From contig NZ_JADYUF010000021.1 in assembly GCF_021531655.1 (NCBI RefSeq), positions 1-56,990 on the forward strand: DNA of 56,990 nucleotides, given 5' to 3'. Within the stretch, counting starts at the first letter, position 1. Each line of letters starts with the position of its first letter. Below are positions 44,941 through 53,342 of this stretch, one piece after another. Both the position numbers and the translations under genes were made by a program. This stretch comes from Leyella stercorea (GTDB lineage: Bacteria; Bacteroidota; Bacteroidia; Bacteroidales; Bacteroidaceae). The notes beneath the pieces are model-generated. The model was not told where the DNA came from. It did not search any database and saw only the letters and a program-made list of their open reading frames with translations.

Positions 44941-45138
44941 TGAACTTTAGCAAGTTCAGAGAATGCAGAAGTTAAAGAAGTTAGCGCTCCCTACGGTCGC
45001 TAGAAATTTTTGCTAAGGCAAGCGGCAAAGCCGAGCGATAGCCATTACTCTTTTTGCTGAATATTCAGCTATAAGGCATACGGCTTTAAATTCTATAACT
45101 TCTTTAAATTCTATAACTTCTGAACTTGCGAAAGTTCG
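44941..45138. repeat. hairpin element, GAACTTTnGCAAGTTC family
   Basis: Left end TGAACTTTAGCAAGTTCAGA (44941-44960); the right end is its near reverse complement (TCTGAACTTGCGAAAGTTCG, 45119-45138). The arms continue inwards with AGAAGTTAAAGAAGTTA against repeated AACTTCTTTAAATTC. The middle (44985-45090) is not recognised. It sits between the AraC-type gene and dipeptidyl peptidase III. A second copy is at 49578-49703. Confidence 0.7.
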
Positions 45139-45151
45139 ATCATTAATTACA

Positions 45152-47098
45152 ATGACAGAACAATTCAACTATACCGACGAGCGTTTTGCCGACATACAGA
45201 TGCTCCGCTATCGTCTCGACGGATTTGAGAGTCTGACGCTTCGTCAGAAACTATATATTTATTATCTCGCTAAGGCTACACTGTGCGGTCGTGACATTAC
45301 GACCGACCAGTTTGGCCGATATAATCTACGCATACGCTTCTTGCTTGAGGCTGTCTATAAGGGCTACTCTGGCAATCGTCAGACGGACGAGTTTTGTGCC
45401 GTTGTCGATTATTTGAAGCGTGTGTGGTTTGCCAATGGCATCTATCATCACTATGGATGCGAGAAGTTCATACCCGATTTCAGCGAAGAATACTTTCGCG
45501 GCATCGTCATGGCAACCATTCCCGACAGCGCATGGGTCAGCAACGAATTGAACGAATTGTGCCCCATAATGTTCAATCCTGCCATCATGCCCAAGCGCGT
45601 CAATCAGCGTGCTGGCGATGACATTGTAAAGACCTCGGCTTGCAATTTTTATGACAATGTAAGTCAGAAAGAGGTGGAGAACTATTATGCACAAATGCGC
45701 AATGCCGACCCAGATAAAGCTACTCCAATTTCTTATGGACTGAATTCTACGTTACGTCGTACAGACAACGGTTCTATCGTAGAGGAAGTATGGCGTGAAG
45801 GTGGCTTGTATGGCAGTGTGATCAAACAGATTATTTACTGGCTTACAAAGGCTTCTGCTGTGGCTGAAAATGAGCAACAGGTTGAAATTATAAGTCTTCT
45901 TATAGAATATTACCGCACTGGCGACCTCCATGTTTTCGACAAGTATTCTATAGAATGGTTGAAGGAGCATGAGGGACGTATCGACTTTATCAATGGTTTC
46001 ATTGAGGTATATGGCGACCCGCTTGGACTGAAAGGTTCGTGGGAGGGTATTGTACACTATAAAGACCCGGTAGCAACGCAGCGCACACTTACTCTTTCTG
46101 GCAATGCACAGTGGTTTGAAGACCACTCTCCGGTTGACCCTCGATTCCGTAAACCAAAGGTTGTTGGCGTTACTGCCAATGTGGTTTGTGCTGCAATGCT
46201 TGGTGGCGATGAGTATCCGTCAACGGCTATTGGCATCAATTTGCCCAATGCTGATTGGATACGTGCTCAATATGGTTCCAAGAGTATCACTATAGGCAAT
46301 CTGACACATGCTTACAATCAGGCGTCACGAGGCAATGGCTTTATTGAGGAATTTGCAATCAACGACGAGTCTACTCGCTCTCTCATCGGTCTATATGGAG
46401 ATTTATGCGACGATTTGCATACCGACCTCCACGAGTGTCTCGGTCATGGTTCTGGACAGTTATTACCTGGTGTCTCTGCCGACGCTCTTGGCTCATATGG
46501 CTCAACAATAGAGGAGGCACGTGCCGACCTCTTCGGATTATACTACATCGCTGACCCGAAACTTGTGCAACTTGGACTTACCCCCAATGTCGAAGCCTAT
46601 CGTTCTCAGTATTATACATACATGATGAACGGTCTGCTTACTCAGCTCACACGCATCAAGCCTGGCCACCAGATTGAGGAGGCTCACATGCGCAATAGAG
46701 CCCTCATCGCACGATGGGTACTCAGTCATTACCCCAATGCCGTACAGCTTGTGCTGCAGGAAGGCAAGACCCGTGTGCAGATTTCCGACTATGAGCACCT
46801 ACGCGAAGCCTTCGCTGCCCTACTCGGCGAGATACAGCGCATAAAGAGCGAGGGCGACTATGAGGCTGCCAAGACTCTTGTCGAGGAATACGCCATAGAT
46901 GTCGATGCCGACTTGCACACAGAGTTGCTCGAACGCTATCGTTCTCTCGGCATTGCACCATACAAGGGTTTTATCAACCCACGTATGACGCTAATCACTG
47001 ACACTGACGGAACTCCCACAGATGTCGTTGTTGACTACAGCGAGAAGTACGATGAACAGATGATGCGCTACTCGCGCGAGTATACCTCAAACTCATGA
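45152..47098 (+). CDS. dipeptidyl peptidase III (M49)
   Basis: A 648-residue zinc metallopeptidase that removes dipeptides from peptide N-termini. The M49 zinc motif HECLGH (HExxGH, about residues 426-431) and the second glutamate motif EEARADLFGLYYI (about 452-464) are both present. No signal peptide is visible at MTEQFNYTDERFAD, so the enzyme is probably cytoplasmic; some Bacteroides homologues carry a lipoprotein signal and a longer N-terminus. It lies just after a hairpin element. Confidence 0.92.
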   Translation: MTEQFNYTDERFADIQMLRYRLDGFESLTLRQKLYIYYLAKATLCGRDITTDQFGRYNLRIRFLLEAVYKGYSGNRQTDEFCAVVDYLKRVWFANGIYHHYGCEKFIPDFSEEYFRGIVMATIPDSAWVSNELNELCPIMFNPAIMPKRVNQRAGDDIVKTSACNFYDNVSQKEVENYYAQMRNADPDKATPISYGLNSTLRRTDNGSIVEEVWREGGLYGSVIKQIIYWLTKASAVAENEQQVEIISLLIEYYRTGDLHVFDKYSIEWLKEHEGRIDFINGFIEVYGDPLGLKGSWEGIVHYKDPVATQRTLTLSGNAQWFEDHSPVDPRFRKPKVVGVTANVVCAAMLGGDEYPSTAIGINLPNADWIRAQYGSKSITIGNLTHAYNQASRGNGFIEEFAINDESTRSLIGLYGDLCDDLHTDLHECLGHGSGQLLPGVSADALGSYGSTIEEARADLFGLYYIADPKLVQLGLTPNVEAYRSQYYTYMMNGLLTQLTRIKPGHQIEEAHMRNRALIARWVLSHYPNAVQLVLQEGKTRVQISDYEHLREAFAALLGEIQRIKSEGDYEAAKTLVEEYAIDVDADLHTELLERYRSLGIAPYKGFINPRMTLITDTDGTPTDVVVDYSEKYDEQMMRYSREYTSNS

Positions 47099-47114
47099 AA
47101 GAACAATATATTTT

Positions 47115-47735
47115 ATGGAAACATCCGAACAGGTAAAACAGATAAAACGTTCGTTTAGATTGTTTATGAACGGAGTCACTGCTGCCTCGATGCGTAGCAA
47201 GGGACTTAACTACAAGATAAATTGGGGCGTTCAATTGCCCGATTTAAAACGTATGGCGGCTCAGTATGGACACAATGCAGAATTGGCTTCTGCATTGTGG
47301 GCTGAGAATGGGGTGAGAGAGTGCCGGTTGTTGGCTACGCTGATAATGCCTGCCGACAAAATGTCTTCCGATGAAGCTATTGATTGGGCAACGTCTGCCG
47401 ATATAACATCCGAGATAATGGAGATGGCTGTGTTCAATCTGTTCCAGCATCTTCCGTATGCCGATAGTCTTGCACACACCATGCTTAATAACGACAATAT
47501 GATAATCCGTGCCGGAGCCTACCATCTTGTGTGTAGGTTGCTCAAACGTGGCTGTTCCGTCAGTGCTGCTACTATAGAAAAACTTCTTGACGTGGCTCGT
47601 ATCGACACTCAGACAACCGACCGACAATTGCTTCGTGCACTCGTATCGTGCTTGCAATATATGGCGTCTACAGACCATATTCAGGCCAAAACAGCTGCCA
47701 CAGTACTGAATGACGCTGGATTTGACGCTTTTTAG
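47115..47735 (+). CDS. AlkD-like HEAT-repeat protein
   Basis: A 206-residue, all-helical protein of the DNA alkylation repair superfamily (HEAT-like repeats). The segments KGLNYKINWGVQLPDLKRMA and AENGVRECRLLATLIMP fit the N-terminal repeats. AlkD proteins excise bulky or cationic alkyl adducts without base flipping; catalytic Trp and Asp residues cannot be assigned with certainty here. It follows dipeptidyl peptidase III by 16 bp. A second, only distantly related AlkD-like gene is at 53343-54023. Confidence 0.75.
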   Translation: METSEQVKQIKRSFRLFMNGVTAASMRSKGLNYKINWGVQLPDLKRMAAQYGHNAELASALWAENGVRECRLLATLIMPADKMSSDEAIDWATSADITSEIMEMAVFNLFQHLPYADSLAHTMLNNDNMIIRAGAYHLVCRLLKRGCSVSAATIEKLLDVARIDTQTTDRQLLRALVSCLQYMASTDHIQAKTAATVLNDAGFDAF

Positions 47736-47744
47736 CATATCTTC

Positions 47745-47775
47745 TTGGTTGAATTGCCAAAAAAACGTAACTTTG
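47745..47775 (+). promoter_or_regulatory. promoter of the Fur-family gene (TTGG, 19-bp spacer, TAACTTTG)
   Basis: The -33 TTGG (47745-47748) and -7 TAACTTTG (47768-47775) have the spacing expected for Bacteroidetes promoters. The predicted start of transcription (about 47780-47783) coincides with the ATG at 47780, so the transcript may be leaderless. Confidence 0.6.
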
Positions 47776-47779
47776 CAAC

Positions 47780-48286
47780 ATGATGCAAGAAGATGCTATA
47801 CAAAATGCACATGCTACACTAGCTCGAAGCTTGCAGGCCACGAACAGTCGCTGTACACCCGAACGGCGAGCCATACTTGATGCGGCATGCTCTATGGATG
47901 TTCCTTTCTCTATAGCAGACATTGCAACTAAGTTGGCAAACGAAGGTTTTAAGGTCAGTCGGGCCACACTTTACAACACGCTACGGCTGCTTGTCGATTT
48001 GCGACTTATAGTATGTCTTAGAATGCAAAACTGTACACGCTACGAAGTGGTTGACCCTACGCGTGCAAGATGCCGACAGGTTTGTACAGTGTGTGGACGT
48101 ACGACGGATATCTGTGCGCCTACCGAAGTGGCACTGCTGCCTGGAGCTAAGACGCGACGGTTTCGTCCCACAGCTTATGCACTCTACGTATTTGGTCTGT
48201 GTGCTTCATGCCAGCGACGAGCGTGTCAAGACGCAAATATTAACAAAAAACATACTCGGTCCTCAGGGACAGAGAAAGAAAAATAA
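47780..48286 (+). CDS. Fur-family transcriptional regulator
   Basis: A 168-residue regulator. The N-terminal winged helix spans about residues 15-95 (SIADIATKLANEGFKVSRATLYNTLRLL holds the recognition helix; key part VSRATLYNTL). The dimerisation domain has CxxC zinc sites (CRQVCTVC and CASC). The usual histidine-rich metal sensor HHHDH between the domains is not seen, so the metal specificity (Fe, Zn, Mn or peroxide sensing) is unclear. It ends nine bases before purA, and the two are probably co-transcribed. Confidence 0.85.
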   Translation: MMQEDAIQNAHATLARSLQATNSRCTPERRAILDAACSMDVPFSIADIATKLANEGFKVSRATLYNTLRLLVDLRLIVCLRMQNCTRYEVVDPTRARCRQVCTVCGRTTDICAPTEVALLPGAKTRRFRPTAYALYVFGLCASCQRRACQDANINKKHTRSSGTEKEK

Positions 48287-48294
48287 GGAAATAT

Positions 48295-49569
48295 ATGAAC
48301 AAAGGAAAAGTTGACGTCCTGCTCGGATTGCAGTGGGGCGACGAAGGTAAGGGCAAGGTTGTTGACGTCCTCACCCCGAAGTATGATGTGATCGCACGTT
48401 TCCAGGGCGGTCCTAATGCAGGCCACACACTTGAGTTTGAAGGCCAGAAGTATGTACTCCGCAGCATCCCGTCGGGCATTTTCCAGGGAGGCAAGGTCAA
48501 CATCATCGGCAACGGCGTGGTACTCGCTCCCGACCTCTTCATGCAGGAGGCTAAGGATCTTGAGAAGAGCGGACACGACCTTAAGAGCCGTCTGCACATC
48601 TCTAAGAAGGCTCATCTCATTATGCCCACACACCGTGTGCTCGACGCTGCCATCGAAGCCTCTAAGGGCAAGAACAAGGTGGGTACTACAGGCAAGGGCA
48701 TAGGTCCTACATACACCGACAAGGTGTCGCGTAGCGGACTCCGTGTAGGCGATATCCTCGACAATTTCCAGGAGAAATACGAGGCACACAAGGCTGCCCA
48801 CCTAAAGCAGATAGCAGCCCTCGGCTATACCGACTTCGACATCACCGAGACCGAGAAGACATGGATGGAGGGCATCGAATACCTCAAGCAGTTCCAGATT
48901 GTCGATTCGGAGCACGAAATCAATCGCGTACTGCGCTCTGGCAAGGACATCCTCTGTGAGGGTGCTCAGGGCACAATGCTCGACGTCGACTTCGGCTCAT
49001 ATCCTTTTGTGACTTCTTCTAATACCATCTGTGCCGGTGCTTGCATCGGATTGGGCATCGGTCCTAACCGTATTGGCAACGTATACGGCATCATGAAGGC
49101 TTATTGCACACGTGTCGGTGCAGGTCCTTTCCCCACAGAGTTGTTTGACGAGACTGGCGGCAAGATTCGCGACCTTGGCCACGAATACGGAGCCGTTACA
49201 GGTCGTGAGCGCCGTTGCGGATGGTGCGACCTCGTACAGCTTAAGTACTCTGTCATGATCAACGGTGTCACCGAACTCATCATGATGAAGAGCGACGTGC
49301 TCGACAGCTTCCCCGTTGTCAAGGCTTGTGTAGCCTACGAGTTGCCCGATGGCACACAGACTACTGAGCTGCCTTACGAACTGTATGATGCCAAGCCCGT
49401 ATATAAGGAATTCAAGGGATGGAATACAGACATGACACGCTTCACAAGCGAGGATCAGTTCCCCGAAGAGTTCAATGCCTACGTCAAGTTTCTCGAGGAG
49501 TACCTTGAGACACCAATACGCATAATCTCAATAGGCCCCGACCGCGACCAGACAATCGTTCGCAAATAA
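48295..49569 (+). CDS. purA: adenylosuccinate synthetase
   Basis: A 424-residue enzyme that joins IMP and aspartate using GTP in AMP synthesis. The N-terminal GLQWGDEGKGKVVD is the GTP-binding P-loop with the catalytic aspartate, GGPNAGHT is the IMP loop, and GIGPTYTDKVSR and RERRCGWCD are further family motifs. Length matches the usual 420-430. It follows the Fur-family gene without a gap for a promoter. Confidence 0.97.
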   Translation: MNKGKVDVLLGLQWGDEGKGKVVDVLTPKYDVIARFQGGPNAGHTLEFEGQKYVLRSIPSGIFQGGKVNIIGNGVVLAPDLFMQEAKDLEKSGHDLKSRLHISKKAHLIMPTHRVLDAAIEASKGKNKVGTTGKGIGPTYTDKVSRSGLRVGDILDNFQEKYEAHKAAHLKQIAALGYTDFDITETEKTWMEGIEYLKQFQIVDSEHEINRVLRSGKDILCEGAQGTMLDVDFGSYPFVTSSNTICAGACIGLGIGPNRIGNVYGIMKAYCTRVGAGPFPTELFDETGGKIRDLGHEYGAVTGRERRCGWCDLVQLKYSVMINGVTELIMMKSDVLDSFPVVKACVAYELPDGTQTTELPYELYDAKPVYKEFKGWNTDMTRFTSEDQFPEEFNAYVKFLEEYLETPIRIISIGPDRDQTIVRK

Positions 49570-49577
49570 TAATACAC

Positions 49578-49703
49578 TGAACTTTCGCAAGTATAGAGAA
49601 TTCAGAAGTTAAAGGAGTTAAGAGGTGAAGCCAAATGCTTTTAGTGTTATAAAGCAAGAACTAATGGCTTCACTCCTTAACTCCTTTCGCTTGCGAATGT
49701 TCA
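49578..49703. repeat. hairpin element, GAACTTTnGCAAGTTC family (second copy)
   Basis: Left arm TGAACTTTCGCAAG (49578-49591) pairs with right arm CTTGCGAATGTTCA (49690-49703). A second, longer pairing of AAAGGAGTTAAGAGGTGAAGCCA (split by mismatches) with TGGCTTCACTCCTTAACTCC lies inside. The 126-bp element starts nine bases after the purA stop and may end its transcript. Related to the element at 44941-45138; the two copies flank the block from dipeptidyl peptidase III to purA. Confidence 0.7.
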
Positions 49704-49746
49704 ATCCTCGCGCATGCACGCATATATTTGCGTCGCAAATAAGTGA

Positions 49747-49911
49747 CATGTAAAACTTATTATATAAGTAAGTAATCTAAATTATTTTATTGCTGTCCGG
49801 TAAATAATTATCTACCCTTATATTGCTTTATTGTTCAGTGTTTTATTGCAATATTTTCCAAATAAGGCTTTATATACCATGCTGGCTGAACCATATTGTT
49901 AGTTTTACATG
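49747..49911. repeat. 165-bp segment bounded by 11-bp inverted repeats
   Basis: CATGTAAAACT (49747-49757) and its exact reverse complement AGTTTTACATG (49901-49911) bound an AT-rich stretch with no open reading frame. It may be another small mobile repeat or the ends of a noncoding RNA. No second copy was found in the window. Confidence 0.35.
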
Positions 49912-49967
49912 ACTGCAATAATTAAATGTATCTTACAGGTCATTATTGACATTTTGAAAGCGAAAGA

Positions 49968-50025
49968 ATGAATACGTTATCATCCCCCGATGAATACGTT
50001 ATCGTTGGCATATGAATACGTATTC
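49968..50025 (+). repeat. three direct repeats with exact 22-bp period (ATGAATACGTTATC)
   Basis: Copies start at 49968, 49990 and 50012. The first two are identical over 14 bp; the third reads ATGAATACGTATTC and contains the perfect palindrome GAATACGTATTC. A 22-bp period is two helical turns, so bound proteins would lie on one face of the DNA. This is the pattern of an operator array or iterons. The array lies about 500 bp upstream of hisS and 400 bp after purA, with no gene nearer. Confidence 0.7.
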
Positions 50026-50142
50026 GTATTAGGAGACAGATACAAGCGTCTCAGAATAAGTAACAGTTCAGAATTATCTTAATATAATAAATAAGAGGAG
50101 GGTGCGTCAAAACTCATACTGCTTTTTTATATTTAACAATTG

Positions 50143-50262
50143 TAGGAGGTTATGACGTCTTCGCCATAACCTGTGCAAGGAAACGGCACCAGCAATTAAT
50201 ATTGTAATGTCATTTGAGATTTGTCAACTGCACAGACTATGGCGGGATACCATAGCCTCCTA
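50143..50262. repeat. REPIN/MITE-like element with ~35-bp inverted arms
   Basis: The left arm 50143-50177 starts TAGGAGGTTATGACGTC; the right arm 50229-50262 read on the other strand starts TAGGAGGCTATGGTATC. The arms match at most positions through CGCCATA..CTGTGCA. Each arm is itself a small hairpin (GGTTATGnnn..CCATAACC). A related element is at 56357-56501, and a shortened one at 27952-27992. The region 50263-50440 after it holds nothing I recognise. Confidence 0.75.
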
Positions 50263-50445
50263 TGGTTTGTGTTTTGTTTACGAAACTTTCGTTTAGGGTC
50301 CTTGTGAATCCTTGCCCTGTTATTGTTGTTGTGGGGTTTATGAGATGTGATTTAGCAATGGTGTTGGTGGATATTTAACGTTAAATTTTATTTCTTTCGT
50401 CATAAATTCAGAGTGCAAGCAGCAGGGTATTCAATATATTTTTTG

Positions 50446-50453
50446 TACCTTTG
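50446..50453 (+). promoter_or_regulatory. -7 box (TACCTTTG) of hisS
   Basis: TAnnTTTG match 64 bp before the hisS start; the preceding 30 bp is T-rich without a clear -33 element. Confidence 0.45.
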
Positions 50454-50516
50454 TAGCTATGTTTTGATTCTTGCTGAAAATCAGCAAACATTATTAACGA
50501 TTAAATAATATATTGT

Positions 50517-51902
50517 ATGTCAGCAAATTACACAAAGCCCTCAATACCTAAAGGCACGCGCGACTTCTCTCCGGTGGAGATGGCAAAGCGCAACTACATA
50601 TTCGACACAATACGCGAAGTATACGCCCTGTATGGCTTCCAGCAGATAGAAACCCCTGCCATGGAGACCCTTTCTACGCTTATGGGCAAGTATGGCGAGG
50701 AGGGCGACAAACTGCTCTTCAAGGTGCTCAATTCGGGCGACTATCTTGCCAAACTCTCCGACGACCAGCTCTTGCAGCGCAATCCGCTGCATCTTGCAAC
50801 AAAGCTCTGCGAGAAGGGCTTGCGCTACGATCTGACAGTTCCGTTTGCACGATACGTAGTGCAGCATCGTGACGAAATTCAGCTGCCGTTCAAGCGCTAT
50901 CAGATACAGCCCGTATGGCGTGCCGACCGTCCGCAGAAGGGCCGTTATCGCGAATTCTACCAGTGCGACGCCGACATTGTTGGTTCTGACTCGCTGCTCA
51001 ACGAGGTGGAGCTGATGCAGATTGTCGACACCGTATTCACTCGCTTCGGTGTGCGCGTGGCCATTAAGATAAACAACCGAAAGATTCTTACGGGTATTGC
51101 CGAAACCATTGGCGAGGCTGACAAGATAGTGGATATTACCGTGGCTATTGATAAGCTCGACAAGATTGGCATTGACGCTGTCAACGAGGAATTGCGCCGC
51201 GACGGCATCAACGAGGAAGCCATTGAGAAGCTGCAGCCTATCATAGCGCTTACTGGCACCAACGACGAGAAACTCGCCACTATTGCTAAGGTGCTTGCCC
51301 AGTCGGAAGTGGGAATGAAGGGTGTTGAGGAGACTCGCTTTATTCTCGACACGCTCAAGACGTGCGGGCTGCACAATCAGATTGACCTCGACCTCACGCT
51401 TGCCCGTGGACTGAATTATTACACGGGTGCCATATTCGAGGTGAAGGCTCTCGACTATGCCATTGGCTCCATAACTGGTGGCGGACGCTACGACAACCTT
51501 ACCGGTATCTTCGGATTGCCCGGAATCTCGGGTGTGGGCATTTCGTTTGGTGCCGACCGTATATACGACGTGCTTGGCGGTCTAGACCTCTATCCCAAGG
51601 AGGCTGCTCAGGGTACCCGTCTGCTCTTCATCAACTTTGGTGCTGCCGAGACTGCCTACTGCCTGCCTCTGCTGCGCCGTTGCCGTGAGGCTGGCATCCG
51701 CACCGAGATATATCCTGATAGTGTGAAGATGAAGAAGCAGATGGCATATGCCAACGCCAAGCATGTGGCTTTTGTGGCGCTGGCTGGCGAACAGGAAATT
51801 GCCGAGGGCAAACTCACTCTTAAGAACATGAGCACCGGCGAGCAGACTCTCGTTACGCCCGAACAGCTCCTGGCTGCCGTAAGCAAGCCTACGGAACTTT
51901 AA
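50517..51902 (+). CDS. hisS: histidyl-tRNA synthetase
   Basis: A 461-residue class II aminoacyl-tRNA synthetase. Motif 1 lies in the N-terminal [19 protein letters not shown] block, motif 2 in [19 protein letters not shown], the histidine-specific loop in [15 protein letters not shown], and motif 3 in [14 protein letters not shown]-terminal anticodon-binding domain follows (about 365-455). Monocistronic, after a long repeat-rich spacer. Confidence 0.97.
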   Translation: MSANYTKPSIPKGTRDFSPVEMAKRNYIFDTIREVYALYGFQQIETPAMETLSTLMGKYGEEGDKLLFKVLNSGDYLAKLSDDQLLQRNPLHLATKLCEKGLRYDLTVPFARYVVQHRDEIQLPFKRYQIQPVWRADRPQKGRYREFYQCDADIVGSDSLLNEVELMQIVDTVFTRFGVRVAIKINNRKILTGIAETIGEADKIVDITVAIDKLDKIGIDAVNEELRRDGINEEAIEKLQPIIALTGTNDEKLATIAKVLAQSEVGMKGVEETRFILDTLKTCGLHNQIDLDLTLARGLNYYTGAIFEVKALDYAIGSITGGGRYDNLTGIFGLPGISGVGISFGADRIYDVLGGLDLYPKEAAQGTRLLFINFGAAETAYCLPLLRRCREAGIRTEIYPDSVKMKKQMAYANAKHVAFVALAGEQEIAEGKLTLKNMSTGEQTLVTPEQLLAAVSKPTEL

Positions 51903-52126
51903 TATAAACGCACACAAATAATTTCGTGGATAATTCATGAGCCCACTTTAAAAAGGGACATATTTTGAATTCAGTCTGACCAGTGTGGTCATTCTGAGTG
52001 AAACATGGCAATCGACTCCTCCGGTGAATATCTTTTGAGAAATTGCATTGAAAGAGCCGAAAGCTTCTCTGATAGGGCCGAAAAGGTAGGGTGTTCAAAA
52101 TCGCTTAATCCTGCGCATTTTTTAAC

Positions 52127-52477
52127 CTATAGTATTGATGCGCTTGACCACCAAATTTGGAGAAAGGTTTTCATTCGTCCATTCCGTAATGTGACGGTGT
52201 CTTCCTTCCTCCAATCTTTGTTTAAGATTGAAATTAGCTTTGTAAGTCTGAAAAGAAAGAACTTACAACATCTGCCGAGACACCTTTTACAATAGCAATG
52301 ATGGTTGCAGATGCTTTTACCTATGTTTTCGGGAAAGACAAGCCAGTCTTCTGCATGCGAGAGTTCGGACCACTCGCGATAGCCGCTGAGCACTTCCTTG
52401 TATTGCTTTTCAAACGTATCCCCGTTTATGTGATAATAGTGGTCAAGCGAACGGGAGGTCGTAGAAATCGTCTCCAT
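52127..52477 (-). pseudogene. ISAon1-type transposase remnant
   Basis: The start (HYYHINGDTFEKQYKEVLSG, then EWSELSHAEDWLVFPENIG) matches the N-terminal part of ISAon1-family transposases, and KFFLFRLTKLIS near the end matches their extreme C-terminus. The catalytic core between them is gone. KGVSADV, the segment expected just before FFLFRL, is found in a neighbouring frame, so a large internal deletion and a frameshift are both present. It overlaps the end of the N-terminal-region frame, as in intact ISAon1 elements. Not capable of transposition. Confidence 0.75.
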
Positions 52478-52781
52478 ACACTCCTTTTAAAAAAGCCGCA
52501 AACTCCTTGGAGTAGCGGGTTCCTTCAGCTTTCTGCTCATAATAATCAGAGAAGTATCGGTTGTTCTGCTTGTCGTAGCATTTGCGTCTTCTGACAATCA
52601 GATCAACACCTTTGTCGCGTATTTGGAAGTCACGTATAGTTACGGCATCACAGAACCCTTTGGATTCAATCTCAGGGCTTTCTTTATATTCAGCCTTAAC
52701 CGATTCGTCAAGATAGATGCGGATAAGGGATGCCTCTTCTTCTACACGTACTACTTCAAAATTTGTAAGTATCGAATGCAT
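52443..52781 (-). mobile_element. ISAon1 family transposase N-terminal region protein
   Basis: A 112-residue frame with the composition and motifs of the first ISAon1 ORF: NFEVVRVEEEASLIRIYLDE, IESKGFCDAVTIRDFQIRDKG-like strands (two parts) and FAAFLKGVYGDDF at the end. The first residues of the usual protein may be missing, as the frame opens directly at MHSILTNFEV. With the transposase remnant it defines an IS relic covering about 52127-52790. Terminal inverted repeats were not identified. Confidence 0.75.
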
Positions 52782-53338
52782 TTGTTGACATTATCGTTAT
52801 CTACGTCGTTTTCCGTGCCATCCTCGCCTTCATGGGCGCATGGTGGTATGGAGACGGACGCAACGATTTCAGACGAGACCGATTGTCTATTGTTTTTCTG
52901 ATGAAACTCCTTCCTTGTCTTAGCCATTGCTTCCGTAGCCCTATCGTGGGTTTCTGTCAGCAATGGGCTTTTGTGGTACTGCACAATCTTGACCCCGACT
53001 GAGTTGTGCCTTTTCTTTTCCTCGATGCATTGAATGATCAAGTCTGGATTGGCTCTCGCCTTCCTCCCTCGCGACTCGGCAGAGATTGCAAGCGAGCTTG
53101 CATCTTTGCTCTCGCTGCCCGTTCGGTTGGCTGATTTAGCCGTTGGAGTCTTGTCAAAGTTCAGAATATAGGCAGCGTTGGTCAGGAAGAGAATGTCTGA
53201 ACCTTCCGGTATTTCCTGCATTACCTTCACCATGAGGGTTAGCATCATTCGGAACTCTGTGGTGTGCAAGTCGCTGATTACTTCGCCATAATCACATGAA
53301 CCACCTATCCAAACGTAATATGTAGAAGTATCTTGTGT
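52751..53338 (-). pseudogene. RNase H-like gene, start lost and element inserted
   Basis: From a stop at 53339-53341 the frame reads ...YYVWIGGSCDYGEVISDLHTTEFRMMLTL, then ILFLTNAAYILNFDKTPTAKSAN and, later, NPDLIIQCIEEKKRHNSVGVK and YHKSPLLTETHDRATEAM. This succession fits an RNase H-like fold, which is my best reading. No ATG is available before HTTEF; only a TTG at 53267-53269 could serve. About 26 residues (RTGSESKDASSL...) look foreign and correspond to the inserted repeat at 53056-53127. The tail runs into the IS relic. It begins directly after the alkD-like stop. Confidence 0.5.
53050..53133. repeat. dispersed repeat inserted in frame, with 6-bp flanking duplication
   Basis: TTGGCT occurs at 53050-53055 and 53128-53133, bracketing 72 bp. 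The insert has CTCGGCAGAGATTGCAAGCG and AGCTTG...TGCTCTCG, aligning to the 1620-1692 repeat at about 32 of 47 positions. Insert plus duplication total 78 bp, a multiple of three, so the host frame is kept. Confidence 0.6.
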
Positions 53339-53342
53339 CTAA

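Noticed and set aside
50097..50120. GAGGGTGCGTCAAAAC as an IS end
   Set aside because: Same reason: a single end-like sequence without its inverted partner.
49570..50516. tRNA, rRNA or CRISPR in the purA-hisS gap
   Set aside because: No cloverleaf with a GTTCRANNC T-arm and no repeat-spacer pattern; the 22-bp array has spacers of only about 8 bp and three units.
50541..51374. 277-codon minus-strand frame inside hisS
   Set aside because: Antisense of conserved hisS motifs; no independent support.
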